A stretch of 5,159 bases of DNA from JAZDJJ01 sp043804035 (GTDB lineage Bacteria; Bacteroidota; Bacteroidia; Palsa-948): positions 1 to 5,159 of the forward strand of contig JAZDJJ010000157.1 of assembly GCA_043804035.1 (NCBI GenBank). The letters run 5' to 3'. Shown here piece after piece: positions 1-5,159 of this stretch. The translations under genes were made by a program, and so were the position numbers. A model generated the notes under the pieces. That model was not told where the DNA came from, did no database searches, and saw nothing but the letters and a program-made list of their open reading frames with translations. Position 1 is the first letter of the stretch; every line of letters starts with the position of its first letter.

Positions 1-188
1 AAGTCAATGTAGAAAAAGTACAGCAAAAAGAAATTGCCAGTATTTATTCAGGTGTTCTTAAAGGAGCGGTATCAAAGTTTGGAGCCGACAGCAGTGTAGT
101 TGAACAGTTAGGTGGCACACGTTATAGTGAAAGAAAACGACCTGTGAGAAAACCTAACGACACAGATGTTCCTCCACCGATTGCTTAA
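1..188 (+). CDS. C-terminal end of an unrecognised protein (5' truncated)
   Basis: An open frame enters from the left edge (first full codon at 3) and ends at the TAA at 186-188, giving 61 residues. It contains no in-frame ATG, so the start lies outside the window. The visible part reads as a plausible soluble tail: a mixed helical stretch (KEIASIYSGVLKGAV), then GGTRYSERKRPVRKP, a strongly basic, proline-containing tail, then a PPPIA terminus. I see no membrane segment, catalytic motif or sorting domain. I do not recognise the family and assign no function. It is convergent with the gene ending at 374, with a palindromic repeat between them. That it is a real coding frame rests on the protein-like composition and the uninterrupted frame; the short length limits confidence. 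Confidence 0.6.
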   Translation, partial: VNVEKVQQKEIASIYSGVLKGAVSKFGADSSVVEQLGGTRYSERKRPVRKPNDTDVPPPIA

Positions 189-225
189 TCTGTATGTAAT
201 TCAGGGATTGTTGGGTGGGTGTGGG

Positions 226-308
226 GATTGCTTCCCATTTCGTTCCTCATGGTTCGCAATGACGCTCAATTTAAACGTCATTGCGAGGGAGGAACGACCG
301 AAGCAATC
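226..308. repeat. Palindromic intergenic repeat, copy 1
   Basis: The left arm (226-264) and right arm (276-308) are imperfect inverted repeats around an 11-base A/T-rich loop (265-275). Both arms share the blocks GATTGCTTC, CGTTCCTC and CGCAATGACG, read from the outside in. The left arm is 6 bases longer because of small insertions. The right arm, reverse-complemented, matches 3466-3498 at 31 of 33 positions, so this is a dispersed repeat family and not a chance hairpin. It lies between two convergent genes (ends at 188 and 374), where a strong RNA hairpin could end transcription from both sides; that role is inferred. Nothing else is seen in the short flanks 189-225 and 309-373. Unlike copy 2, this copy is not enclosed by recognisable terminal inverted repeats. 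Confidence 0.85.
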
Positions 309-373
309 TAAAAATCTATACCAAATTTACAATGCCAATTATTTTTGTCCCTATTTCATTTCAAACCAAAAAA

Positions 374-1534
374 CTATCTGATTAATTCTACAAATCCTTT
401 CTTATTGTAAGTGTTGCCATCAATTCCAACAGCAATGAGATTGTAATAATATGTTCCTGCCAAAGCATCAGTACCATTAGCTTTTTTACCATTCCAATTA
501 CCTTCTAAAGTATTCCATTTGTATATTTCATTTCCAAAACGATCAGTAATTGTCATTACAACGGAAGATATGTTTTTCAATTCTATCTGAAAAATATCAT
601 TCAGAGCATCACCATTAGGAGTAAAAACATTCGGCACATTGATAATTCCTGAAGAAACTTTTACAAGAATACTAACACTATCACTTGCTTTATATCCAAC
701 AGAATTAGTTACAGCGAGCAACACTTTGTATGTTCCGGGTTTGCTGAATGTATGAGAAGGCGAAATCTCATTGGAAGAAGAGCCGTCATCAAAATCCCAT
801 TTAAGTGAAACGGCAGTTCCCATATTGCTGAAATTTACTGTAAGCGGAGCATCGCCCGATAAAATGTCTGTAGAAATAAATGCTATAGGAGCCGTCTCCT
901 GATTTGAAGAGTTTTCGTTTGATGAATTTTCTTTATTCTCAGATTTTGAAATTTGATTTTCTCTTATCAAAGATGTTTTATTTCCGAGAGTACTTTTGCC
1001 ATATTTATGTTGAGGAACATTTGATGCAGAATTATTTTCTACCGGAGAATTGGAATTTTCTGTAGCAGAAGATTGTTTGCCGGCAGCATCAGTATTTTGA
1101 TTTTGTATAAGAAGATTTTTTTCTTTCGGAGAAATTATTTTAGGATAAGTATTATTAGATGCAACAGGATTTTTGTCCGTATTATTTTCAGAAGAATAAA
1201 TATCTGTGGTTTTAATTGTTTGAACAGTTTTTGTCTGCTCATTCTGAACGGGAATACTTTGTTTGTCATCTGATTTAGAAAAAAACCAAATGGCTCCTGA
1301 AACAGTGGCAACTATAGAAGCAGTAACAACAATTTTTCCGATAACTCCGAGTGATTGAAATAATCCTGTCATATTTCCCGGAGAAGAATAAGCAGATGCT
1401 CCACCATAATTCATCTTGTTTTGAATATTGCTCCATGCTTGTGGATTCACATCAACTTCAAAATTTTCAAAAGCGTTTTTGAAAATATGTTCTATTTGTT
1501 TTGATTCTTGCATGATATTTTCATTTGGTTTCAT
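374..1534 (-). CDS. Membrane-anchored PKD and T9SS type B C-terminal domain protein, putative anti-sigma factor
   Basis: The product has 386 residues. Residues 1-60 are predicted cytoplasmic and include an amphipathic segment (HIFKNAFENFEVDVNPQAW, 16-34) resembling the N-termini of Bacteroidota anti-sigma-like membrane proteins. One hydrophobic span follows at about 62-85. Residues 86-214 are a low-complexity Ser/Asn/Lys/Gln linker. A PKD domain follows at about 215-293 (core WDFDDGSSS at 246-254, then HTFSKPGTYKVLLAVTN). The last part (about 298-386) is a gliding-motility-type (CHU_C) T9SS sorting domain, with NVFTPNGDALNDIF, DRFGNEIYKW, WNGK and LAGTYYY motifs. There is no cleavable signal peptide, since the hydrophobic span starts about 60 residues in; an N-in, C-out inner membrane protein is inferred. 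The ATG overlaps the stop of the sigma factor gene in an ATGA, indicating translational coupling. The anti-sigma role rests on gene order, topology and the N-terminal segment and is not proven. A surface adhesin is the alternative, but the topology argues against it. Confidence 0.85.
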   Translation of the reverse strand: MKPNENIMQESKQIEHIFKNAFENFEVDVNPQAWSNIQNKMNYGGASAYSSPGNMTGLFQSLGVIGKIVVTASIVATVSGAIWFFSKSDDKQSIPVQNEQTKTVQTIKTTDIYSSENNTDKNPVASNNTYPKIISPKEKNLLIQNQNTDAAGKQSSATENSNSPVENNSASNVPQHKYGKSTLGNKTSLIRENQISKSENKENSSNENSSNQETAPIAFISTDILSGDAPLTVNFSNMGTAVSLKWDFDDGSSSNEISPSHTFSKPGTYKVLLAVTNSVGYKASDSVSILVKVSSGIINVPNVFTPNGDALNDIFQIELKNISSVVMTITDRFGNEIYKWNTLEGNWNGKKANGTDALAGTYYYNLIAVGIDGNTYNKKGFVELIR

Positions 1535-2082
1535 GTTATTTTTTCCTGACTTGTTGTAAGTTCCGGTAGTATCATTTTTTGCAAATGAGCACGTGCCCTT
1601 GCATATTGCGACTTTGATGTTCCTTCTGATATTCCAAGTTGTTCAGCAATTTCTTTATGCGAATATCCTTCAATGGCGTAAAGATTAAATATTGTTCTGT
1701 ATCCCGTAGGCAGTTTTTGTATAATCTTCAATAAATCTTTTGTGTTCACCGATTCTGAAATCAAATTTTTTCCCGGAAGCATATATTCTATTTCCTTTAT
1801 GTCGGTATTCTGTTTCATATTTTTATTTTTTCTGATGTATGATAATGATTCGTTTATTATTATTTTTCTTATCCATCCTTCCAGAGATCCTATTCCCTTA
1901 AACGATGTGATATTTTCAAAGACCTTGATGAATCCATTTTGCAACATATCTTCGGCTTCTTCTTCTCTATCGGCATATCGTAGGCAAATTCCCATCATTT
2001 TTTTTTTAAATCGGTCGAATAACAGTTGTTGAGATATACTGTTTTTAAAAATGCATCCGTTAACTAATTCTTCATCTGTCAT
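1531..2082 (-). CDS. ECF-type RNA polymerase sigma factor (sigma-70 family)
   Basis: The product has 183 residues, a normal length for an extracytoplasmic-function sigma factor. Region 2 spans about 18-88, including the RYADREEEAEDMLQNGFIKVF helix that binds core polymerase and the -10 element, followed by GSLEGWIRKIIINESLSYIRK. Region 4 spans about 118-172 (LPTGYRTIFNLYAIEGYSHKEIAEQLGISEGTSKS), a clear helix-turn-helix for -35 recognition. Regions 1.1 and 3 are absent, as expected for the class. It should redirect RNA polymerase to a specific gene set; the regulon cannot be read here. It is the first gene of a two-gene operon and overlaps the downstream membrane protein gene by 4 bases, the classic arrangement of a sigma factor with its membrane regulator. 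The start at 2082 gives the full region 2 and has no Shine-Dalgarno sequence upstream, as is usual in Bacteroidota. The specific subfamily, including any SigP relationship, is undetermined. Confidence 0.93.
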   Translation of the reverse strand: MTDEELVNGCIFKNSISQQLLFDRFKKKMMGICLRYADREEEAEDMLQNGFIKVFENITSFKGIGSLEGWIRKIIINESLSYIRKNKNMKQNTDIKEIEYMLPGKNLISESVNTKDLLKIIQKLPTGYRTIFNLYAIEGYSHKEIAEQLGISEGTSKSQYARARAHLQKMILPELTTSQEKIT

Positions 2083-2129
2083 TGTTCGTTGGCATTAAGA
2101 TGTAAATTGATAGTTAATAGTTGCATTGA

Positions 2130-2157
2130 CAAAATTATATATTCCGATAAAATACAA
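2130..2157 (-). promoter_or_regulatory. Candidate housekeeping promoter for the sigma factor operon
   Basis: On the minus strand, TAATTTTG (2137-2130) fits the Bacteroidota -7 consensus TAnnTTTG, and a TTG lies upstream at 2157-2155. The 17-base spacing is somewhat shorter than the usual 19-21, so this is a moderate match in an A/T-rich region where chance matches occur. It would give a leader of about 40 bases before the ATG at 2082. An ECF-dependent autoregulatory promoter could also be present but cannot be recognised without knowing the sigma factor's consensus. Confidence 0.4.
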
Positions 2158-2174
2158 TAAATATTTTTTTTTAC

Positions 2175-2204
2175 TTGACATTATCAAATCTGAATGTAAC
2201 TTTG
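2175..2204 (+). promoter_or_regulatory. Candidate housekeeping promoter for asd
   Basis: TTG (2175-2177, within TTGACA) is followed after exactly 19 bases by TAACTTTG (2197-2204). This is a full match to the Bacteroidota primary-sigma promoter form TTG-N19-TAnnTTTG. Transcription would start near 2210-2212. The leader to the asd ATG at 2372 would be about 160 bases and would contain the whole MITE-like element. The promoter lies back to back with the candidate minus-strand promoter, with 17 bases between their upstream TTG elements. Confidence 0.6.
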
Positions 2205-2231
2205 CAAATTAAAAATAAAAAGATATTATAA

Positions 2232-2347
2232 TAAGACTTACGCAAGAATACTTTTTGTCTCTCGCCAAGACGCAAAGTCGCAAAGAAATACGAAAATATT
2301 TTGTGTTTATCAAATCTGCGAGAAATAAATAAAGTGCGTAAGTCCTA
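2232..2347. mobile_element. MITE-like element with GGACTTACGCA-type ends
   Basis: The left end AGACTTACGCA (2234-2244) and right end TGCGTAAGTCC (2335-2345) are inverted repeats matching at 10 of 11 positions. They are bounded by TA on both sides (2232-2233 and 2346-2347), consistent with a TA target duplication. The body is 112 bases with no coding capacity. Internal inverted blocks (TCTCGC at 2260-2265 against GCGAGA at 2318-2323) extend the ends into an imperfect long hairpin. The loop side carries two CGCAAAG units (2271-2277 and 2279-2285), a motif I recall from dispersed repeats in many bacterial genomes. TA-flanked short inverted repeats suggest mobilisation in trans by an IS630/Tc1-mariner-like transposase; this is inferred, and no transposase gene is present. 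The element lies in the asd leader. Confidence 0.7.
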
Positions 2348-2371
2348 TATAAATATTAAACTTTAAATCTA

Positions 2372-3361
2372 ATGAAAATAGCAATAATTGGTGTCACCGG
2401 ATTAGTTGGAAGTATGATGACTAAAGTTCTGGAAGAAAGATCTTTTCACATAACTGATTTTTTTCCTGTTGCTTCCAGACGTTCTATTGGAAAAGATATA
2501 AATTTTCGTAGTAGAACTTATAGGGTAATGAGTATAGAGGAAGCCATTACTTTCAACCCGAATATTGTTTTTTTCTCGGCAGGTTCTACAATTTCTATGG
2601 AATGGGCACACAAATTTACCGATATAGGTGCTGTGGTTATAGATAACTCTTCTGCATGGAGAATGCATCCTGAAATCAAATTGATTATTCCCGAAATAAA
2701 TGCTAATCAAATAAGAAAGAAAGATAGAATCATTGCTAATCCAAATTGCTCTACCATTCAGATGTTAATGGCATTGTATCCTTTATATAAAAAATATGGT
2801 ATCGCACGTATAATAGTTTCCACTTATCAGGCGGTAACAGGAAGCGGAATGAGAGCGATAGAGCAGTTGATGAATGAAAGAAGGAATATCAAAGGCGAAA
2901 TAGTTTACCATTATCCCATAGATCTGAATATCATTCCTCAAATAGGTGATTTCAATGAAGAAGGATATACTAAAGAAGAAATAAAAATGATTGAAGAAAC
3001 TAAAAAAATTTTTGATGATGATAAAATAAAAATTACTGCAACTTGTGTCAGAGTTCCTGTTATGGGAGGGCATAGCGAATCTGTGAATGTTGAGTTCAAA
3101 AAGGACTACAAGATAGAAGATGTCCGCAGAATACTTTCCAATACAAAAGGAATTTGTCTGATGGATGATTTTCGTAATATGAAATATCCCATGCCTATCA
3201 ATGTCCGCCACAAAAATGATGTTTTTGTTGGACGTATCCGAAGAGATGAGACAATTCCAAAAGCACTTAATATGTGGATAGTTGCCGATAATCTTCGTAA
3301 GGGTGCTGCTACCAATATTGTGCAGATTGCAGAATATATGGTGCAGAAACAACTTGTATAG
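2372..3361 (+). CDS. asd: Aspartate-semialdehyde dehydrogenase
   Basis: The enzyme makes L-aspartate 4-semialdehyde from aspartyl phosphate with NADPH, the branch point to lysine, diaminopimelate, threonine and methionine; it is cytosolic. The product has 329 residues, a normal length. The N-terminal Rossmann fold has the nucleotide loop GVTGLVG (7-13). The catalytic cysteine is Cys126 in NPNCST (123-128). The dimerisation/catalytic domain has YQAVTGSG (152-159, with Gln153), the substrate-binding Arg227 in CVRVPV, and the general acid/base His234 in GGHSESV. The C-terminal return to the Rossmann domain has DNLRKGAATNIVQIAEY (306-322). All key residues are present, so it should be active. The ATG at 2372 puts the nucleotide loop at the usual distance from the N-terminus and has an A/T-rich upstream with no Shine-Dalgarno sequence. 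It appears monocistronic, with a promoter candidate at 2175-2204. The stop codon (3359-3361) overlaps the left end of a MITE-like element. Confidence 0.97.
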   Translation: MKIAIIGVTGLVGSMMTKVLEERSFHITDFFPVASRRSIGKDINFRSRTYRVMSIEEAITFNPNIVFFSAGSTISMEWAHKFTDIGAVVIDNSSAWRMHPEIKLIIPEINANQIRKKDRIIANPNCSTIQMLMALYPLYKKYGIARIIVSTYQAVTGSGMRAIEQLMNERRNIKGEIVYHYPIDLNIIPQIGDFNEEGYTKEEIKMIEETKKIFDDDKIKITATCVRVPVMGGHSESVNVEFKKDYKIEDVRRILSNTKGICLMDDFRNMKYPMPINVRHKNDVFVGRIRRDETIPKALNMWIVADNLRKGAATNIVQIAEYMVQKQLV

Positions 3362-3527
3362 GGCAGTTCCAAAAATTGGTTTCGTCATTGCGACTGCGAG
3401 GCGTTGCTCTGAGCTTGCCGAAGAGCACGAACAGGAAGCAATCTCTATTTCTACATGAAAAAACAGATTGCTTCAGTCGTTCCTCCTTCGCAATGACGTT
3501 TATTTGTATTTTTAAAACTGCCCTATA
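3357..3527. mobile_element. MITE-like element with TATAGGGCAGTT ends
   Basis: TATAGGGCAGTT (3357-3368) and AACTGCCCTATA (3516-3527) are perfect 12-base inverted repeats enclosing 147 bases with no plausible gene. The outer TATA is its own reverse complement, so it can be read either as part of the ends or as a 4-base (or TA) target duplication. If it is the duplication, the mobile unit is 3361-3523. Inside sits a second inverted pair (3383-3498) of the same family as the repeat at 226-308. The element fills nearly all of the 180-base gap between the convergent genes asd and purF. No transposase is encoded, so any movement would have been in trans. The two similarly built TA-bounded elements flanking asd support a MITE interpretation, but the transposase family is inferred. 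Confidence 0.7.
3383..3498. repeat. Palindromic repeat, copy 2, nested in the 3357-3527 element; possible bidirectional terminator
   Basis: The left arm (3383-3443) starts CGTCATTGCGA and ends GGAAGCAATC. The right arm (3466-3498) starts GATTGCTTC and ends CGCAATGACG. The right arm matches the reverse complement of 276-308 at 31 of 33 positions. Arm order is reversed relative to copy 1: here the CGTCATTGCG blocks are outside and the GATTGCTTC blocks are inside. The left arm is longer because it carries its own small hairpin, TGCTCT (3405-3410) against AGAGCA (3422-3427). The transcript from either strand should fold strongly, so it could end transcription from both asd and purF; this is inferred from position and structure only. 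Confidence 0.75.
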
Positions 3528-3541
3528 GTAAATAAAATTTA

Positions 3542-5159
3542 CTAATACGCCCTCACATTCTTTCCTTGCATATAATTTATGAAAGATTGATTAGCAACTT
3601 TGTTTCCACCGGGAGTTGGATAATCACCTGTAAAATACCAGTCGCCTTTGTGGTTTGGGCAAGAAGCGTGAAGACCTTCAATGGATTGATAAATAATTTG
3701 TATTTGGGCTTGAGTATTTTTTGGAATAAGTAACTGCACAATTTTATTAGAAATTTCTTCTGCGGTAAATGGCTTGTAAATTTCTTTCACCACATTGTGT
3801 ATTTCAGTAAGCGAATTTGCATTTTCTGCTATAGATTTTTCTAAAACATCTTTTAAAATATTTTCTTTAAATCTTTCTTTTAATAATTCCACAGCTGCAC
3901 GAAAAGCAACGAGGTCGCCCAATCGTGCCATATCAATTCCGTAGCAATCAGGGAAACGAATCTGAGGAGCAGAAGAAACGATAACGATTTTTTTGGGACC
4001 AAGTCGGTCAAAAATGCGGATGATGCTTTGCTTTAATGTTGTTCCTCGCACAATAGAATCATCCAGCACAACTAAATTATCCACTCCTTTTCGGATCACA
4101 CCGTAAGTGGTATCGTACACATGCGTTACCATATCATCACGATGAGAATCGCTTGTGATGAAAGTGCGTAGTTTTGCATCTTTGATTGCAATTTTTTCCA
4201 TTCGCGGACGGAAAGAAATAATATTGCGAATTGATTCTCTCCATTTCTCTCCTGAAGAAGAAGACGCAAGTCGTTCAATTTCTTTTTCTTTCCAGTTATC
4301 AAGATATTCATACATACCTTGCATCATTCCGATAAATGCAACTTCAGCAGTATTTGGAATGAAAGAGAAAACCGTGTTGCGTAAATCATTGTCAATGGAT
4401 GATAATACAGCAGGACATAATTCTTTGCCAAGATTTTTTCTTTCTTTATAAATGTCAGCATCGCTTCCGCGTGAAAAATATATTCTTTCAAACGAACAGG
4501 ATTTTTTTTCTCTTGGATTTTGTATTTTAAATTCTCCGATACTACCGTTTTTCTTTATTACCAGTGCATTACCCGGTTGTATCTCTTTGATTTTTTCCAA
4601 TGGAACATTGAAAACAGTTTGTATAGGTGGCCGCTCTGAAGTAACAACAATTATTTCGTCATCATGATAATAAAATGCCGGACGTATTCCATTTGGATCG
4701 CGTACTACAAAAGCATCACCATGACCTATCAATCCCGCAATAGTATATCCTCCATCAAATTTTTTCGTAGCATTTTTCAGGATTTTCTGCACATTAATAT
4801 TTTCTATAATAAGCGCAGTAATTTCTTTGTTCGTATAGCCCTTCTTGCGAAATTTCCGAAACAACAATTGATTTTCTTCATCCAGAAAATGTCCAATTTT
4901 TTCCATCACGGTAACTGTGTCGGCTTTTTCTTTTGGATGCTGTCCGAGGTCTATTAGTAAATTAAAAAGTTCTTCGGTATTGGTGAGATTAAAATTTCCT
5001 GCGATGACAAGGTTACGCGTCATCCAATTATTTTGTCGCAAGAACGGATGACAATATTCAATACTATTTTTTCCAAAAGTGCTGTAGCGTAAATGCCCAA
5101 GGAATAATTCTCCCGTGAAAGCAAGATTTTTTTTGAGCCATTCTCCATCGGAAAGTTTT
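3542..5159 (-). CDS. purF: Amidophosphoribosyltransferase, long Bacteroidota form (5' end outside window)
   Basis: The enzyme transfers ammonia from glutamine to PRPP to make 5-phosphoribosylamine, the first committed step of purine synthesis. The frame is open to the right edge, giving 539 codons at most (about 538 residues seen). The leftmost recognisable part (GELFLGHLRYSTFGKNS, from about 5113) lies upstream of the first in-window TTG at 5041, so that TTG is not the start. The N-terminal glutaminase domain is missing its first part, including the expected catalytic Cys. Visible glutaminase parts are GHLRYST with the glutamine-binding Arg, AGNFNLTN, and ADTVTV. The phosphoribosyltransferase domain has FERIYFSRGSDADIY and the PRPP loop VVLDDSIVRGTT (about 4036-4075), followed by SAPQIRFPDCYGIDMA. 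Compared with E. coli PurF there is an extra segment before the PRPP loop and a C-terminal extension ending in WYFTGDYPTPGGN. This agrees with the long homologues I recall from Bacteroidota. It is convergent with asd. Confidence 0.93.
   Translation of the reverse strand, partial: KLSDGEWLKKNLAFTGELFLGHLRYSTFGKNSIEYCHPFLRQNNWMTRNLVIAGNFNLTNTEELFNLLIDLGQHPKEKADTVTVMEKIGHFLDEENQLLFRKFRKKGYTNKEITALIIENINVQKILKNATKKFDGGYTIAGLIGHGDAFVVRDPNGIRPAFYYHDDEIIVVTSERPPIQTVFNVPLEKIKEIQPGNALVIKKNGSIGEFKIQNPREKKSCSFERIYFSRGSDADIYKERKNLGKELCPAVLSSIDNDLRNTVFSFIPNTAEVAFIGMMQGMYEYLDNWKEKEIERLASSSSGEKWRESIRNIISFRPRMEKIAIKDAKLRTFITSDSHRDDMVTHVYDTTYGVIRKGVDNLVVLDDSIVRGTTLKQSIIRIFDRLGPKKIVIVSSAPQIRFPDCYGIDMARLGDLVAFRAAVELLKERFKENILKDVLEKSIAENANSLTEIHNVVKEIYKPFTAEEISNKIVQLLIPKNTQAQIQIIYQSIEGLHASCPNHKGDWYFTGDYPTPGGNKVANQSFINYMQGKNVRAY

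Noticed and set aside
166..381. Plus-strand ORF of 71 codons
   Set aside because: It runs through the end of the upstream gene in another frame and across the palindromic repeat, ends over the stop of the minus-strand gene, and its translation has no protein-like features.
374..1534. The PKD/T9SS-domain protein as an ordinary secreted surface adhesin
   Set aside because: There is no N-terminal signal peptide; the only hydrophobic span begins about 60 residues in, and the gene is translationally coupled to a sigma factor gene. The possibility is not fully excluded.
2271..2285. Two CGCAAAG units as the start of a CRISPR-like or tandem repeat array
   Set aside because: There are only two 7-base units one base apart, with no spacers and no further copies; they are part of the MITE-like element.
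2205..2371. A riboswitch (such as a lysine riboswitch) in the asd leader
   Set aside because: The long leader is explained by the MITE-like element with inverted ends and a TA duplication. The remaining leader is short and A/T-rich, with no recognisable aptamer elements.
2783..3388. Minus-strand ORF of 201 codons opposite asd
   Set aside because: It is antisense to a complete, clearly recognisable asd gene; its Phe/Ile/Ser/His-rich translation is typical of a shadow frame. The same applies to the smaller ORFs opposite asd, purF and the sigma operon.
5039..5041. TTG at 5041 as the purF start codon
   Set aside because: The frame stays open upstream to the window edge and encodes conserved PurF sequence (GHLRYSTFGKNS), so this TTG is an internal leucine codon.

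Overview
The window is A/T-rich and looks like the chromosome of a Bacteroidota bacterium. The evidence is a C-terminal type B sorting domain of the type IX secretion system (T9SS, CHU_C/gliding type), a PKD domain, two candidate promoters of the Bacteroidota TTG / TAnnTTTG type, start codons without a Shine-Dalgarno sequence, and the long Bacteroidota form of amidophosphoribosyltransferase. The lineage below phylum cannot be read from the sequence.

Layout, left to right. (1) The last 61 codons of an unrecognised plus-strand gene end at 188. (2) A palindromic repeat at 226-308 lies between that gene and the convergent gene at 374. (3) A minus-strand two-gene operon encodes an ECF-type sigma factor (1531-2082) and, overlapping it by 4 bases, a single-pass membrane protein (374-1534). 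The latter has a short cytoplasmic N-terminus, a low-complexity Ser/Asn linker, a PKD domain and a T9SS type B C-terminal domain, and it occupies the position of an anti-sigma factor. (4) The divergent intergenic region 2083-2371 has two back-to-back candidate promoters and a small MITE-like element (2232-2347) placed between the plus-strand promoter and the start codon it would serve. (5) asd, aspartate-semialdehyde dehydrogenase, is complete at 2372-3361. (6) A second MITE-like element (3357-3527) fills almost the whole gap between the convergent genes asd and purF. Its left end overlaps the asd stop codon, and it carries a second copy of the 226-308 repeat unit. (7) purF runs on the minus strand from beyond the right edge to 3542; its N-terminus, including the expected catalytic cysteine, is outside the window.

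asd (lysine, threonine, methionine and diaminopimelate synthesis) and purF (first committed step of purine synthesis) are ordinary housekeeping genes. The less ordinary parts are the sigma factor/T9SS-domain membrane protein pair, which suggests an envelope- or secretion-sensing circuit, and the non-autonomous elements inserted tightly around asd. I see no CRISPR array, tRNA, rRNA or complete insertion sequence.
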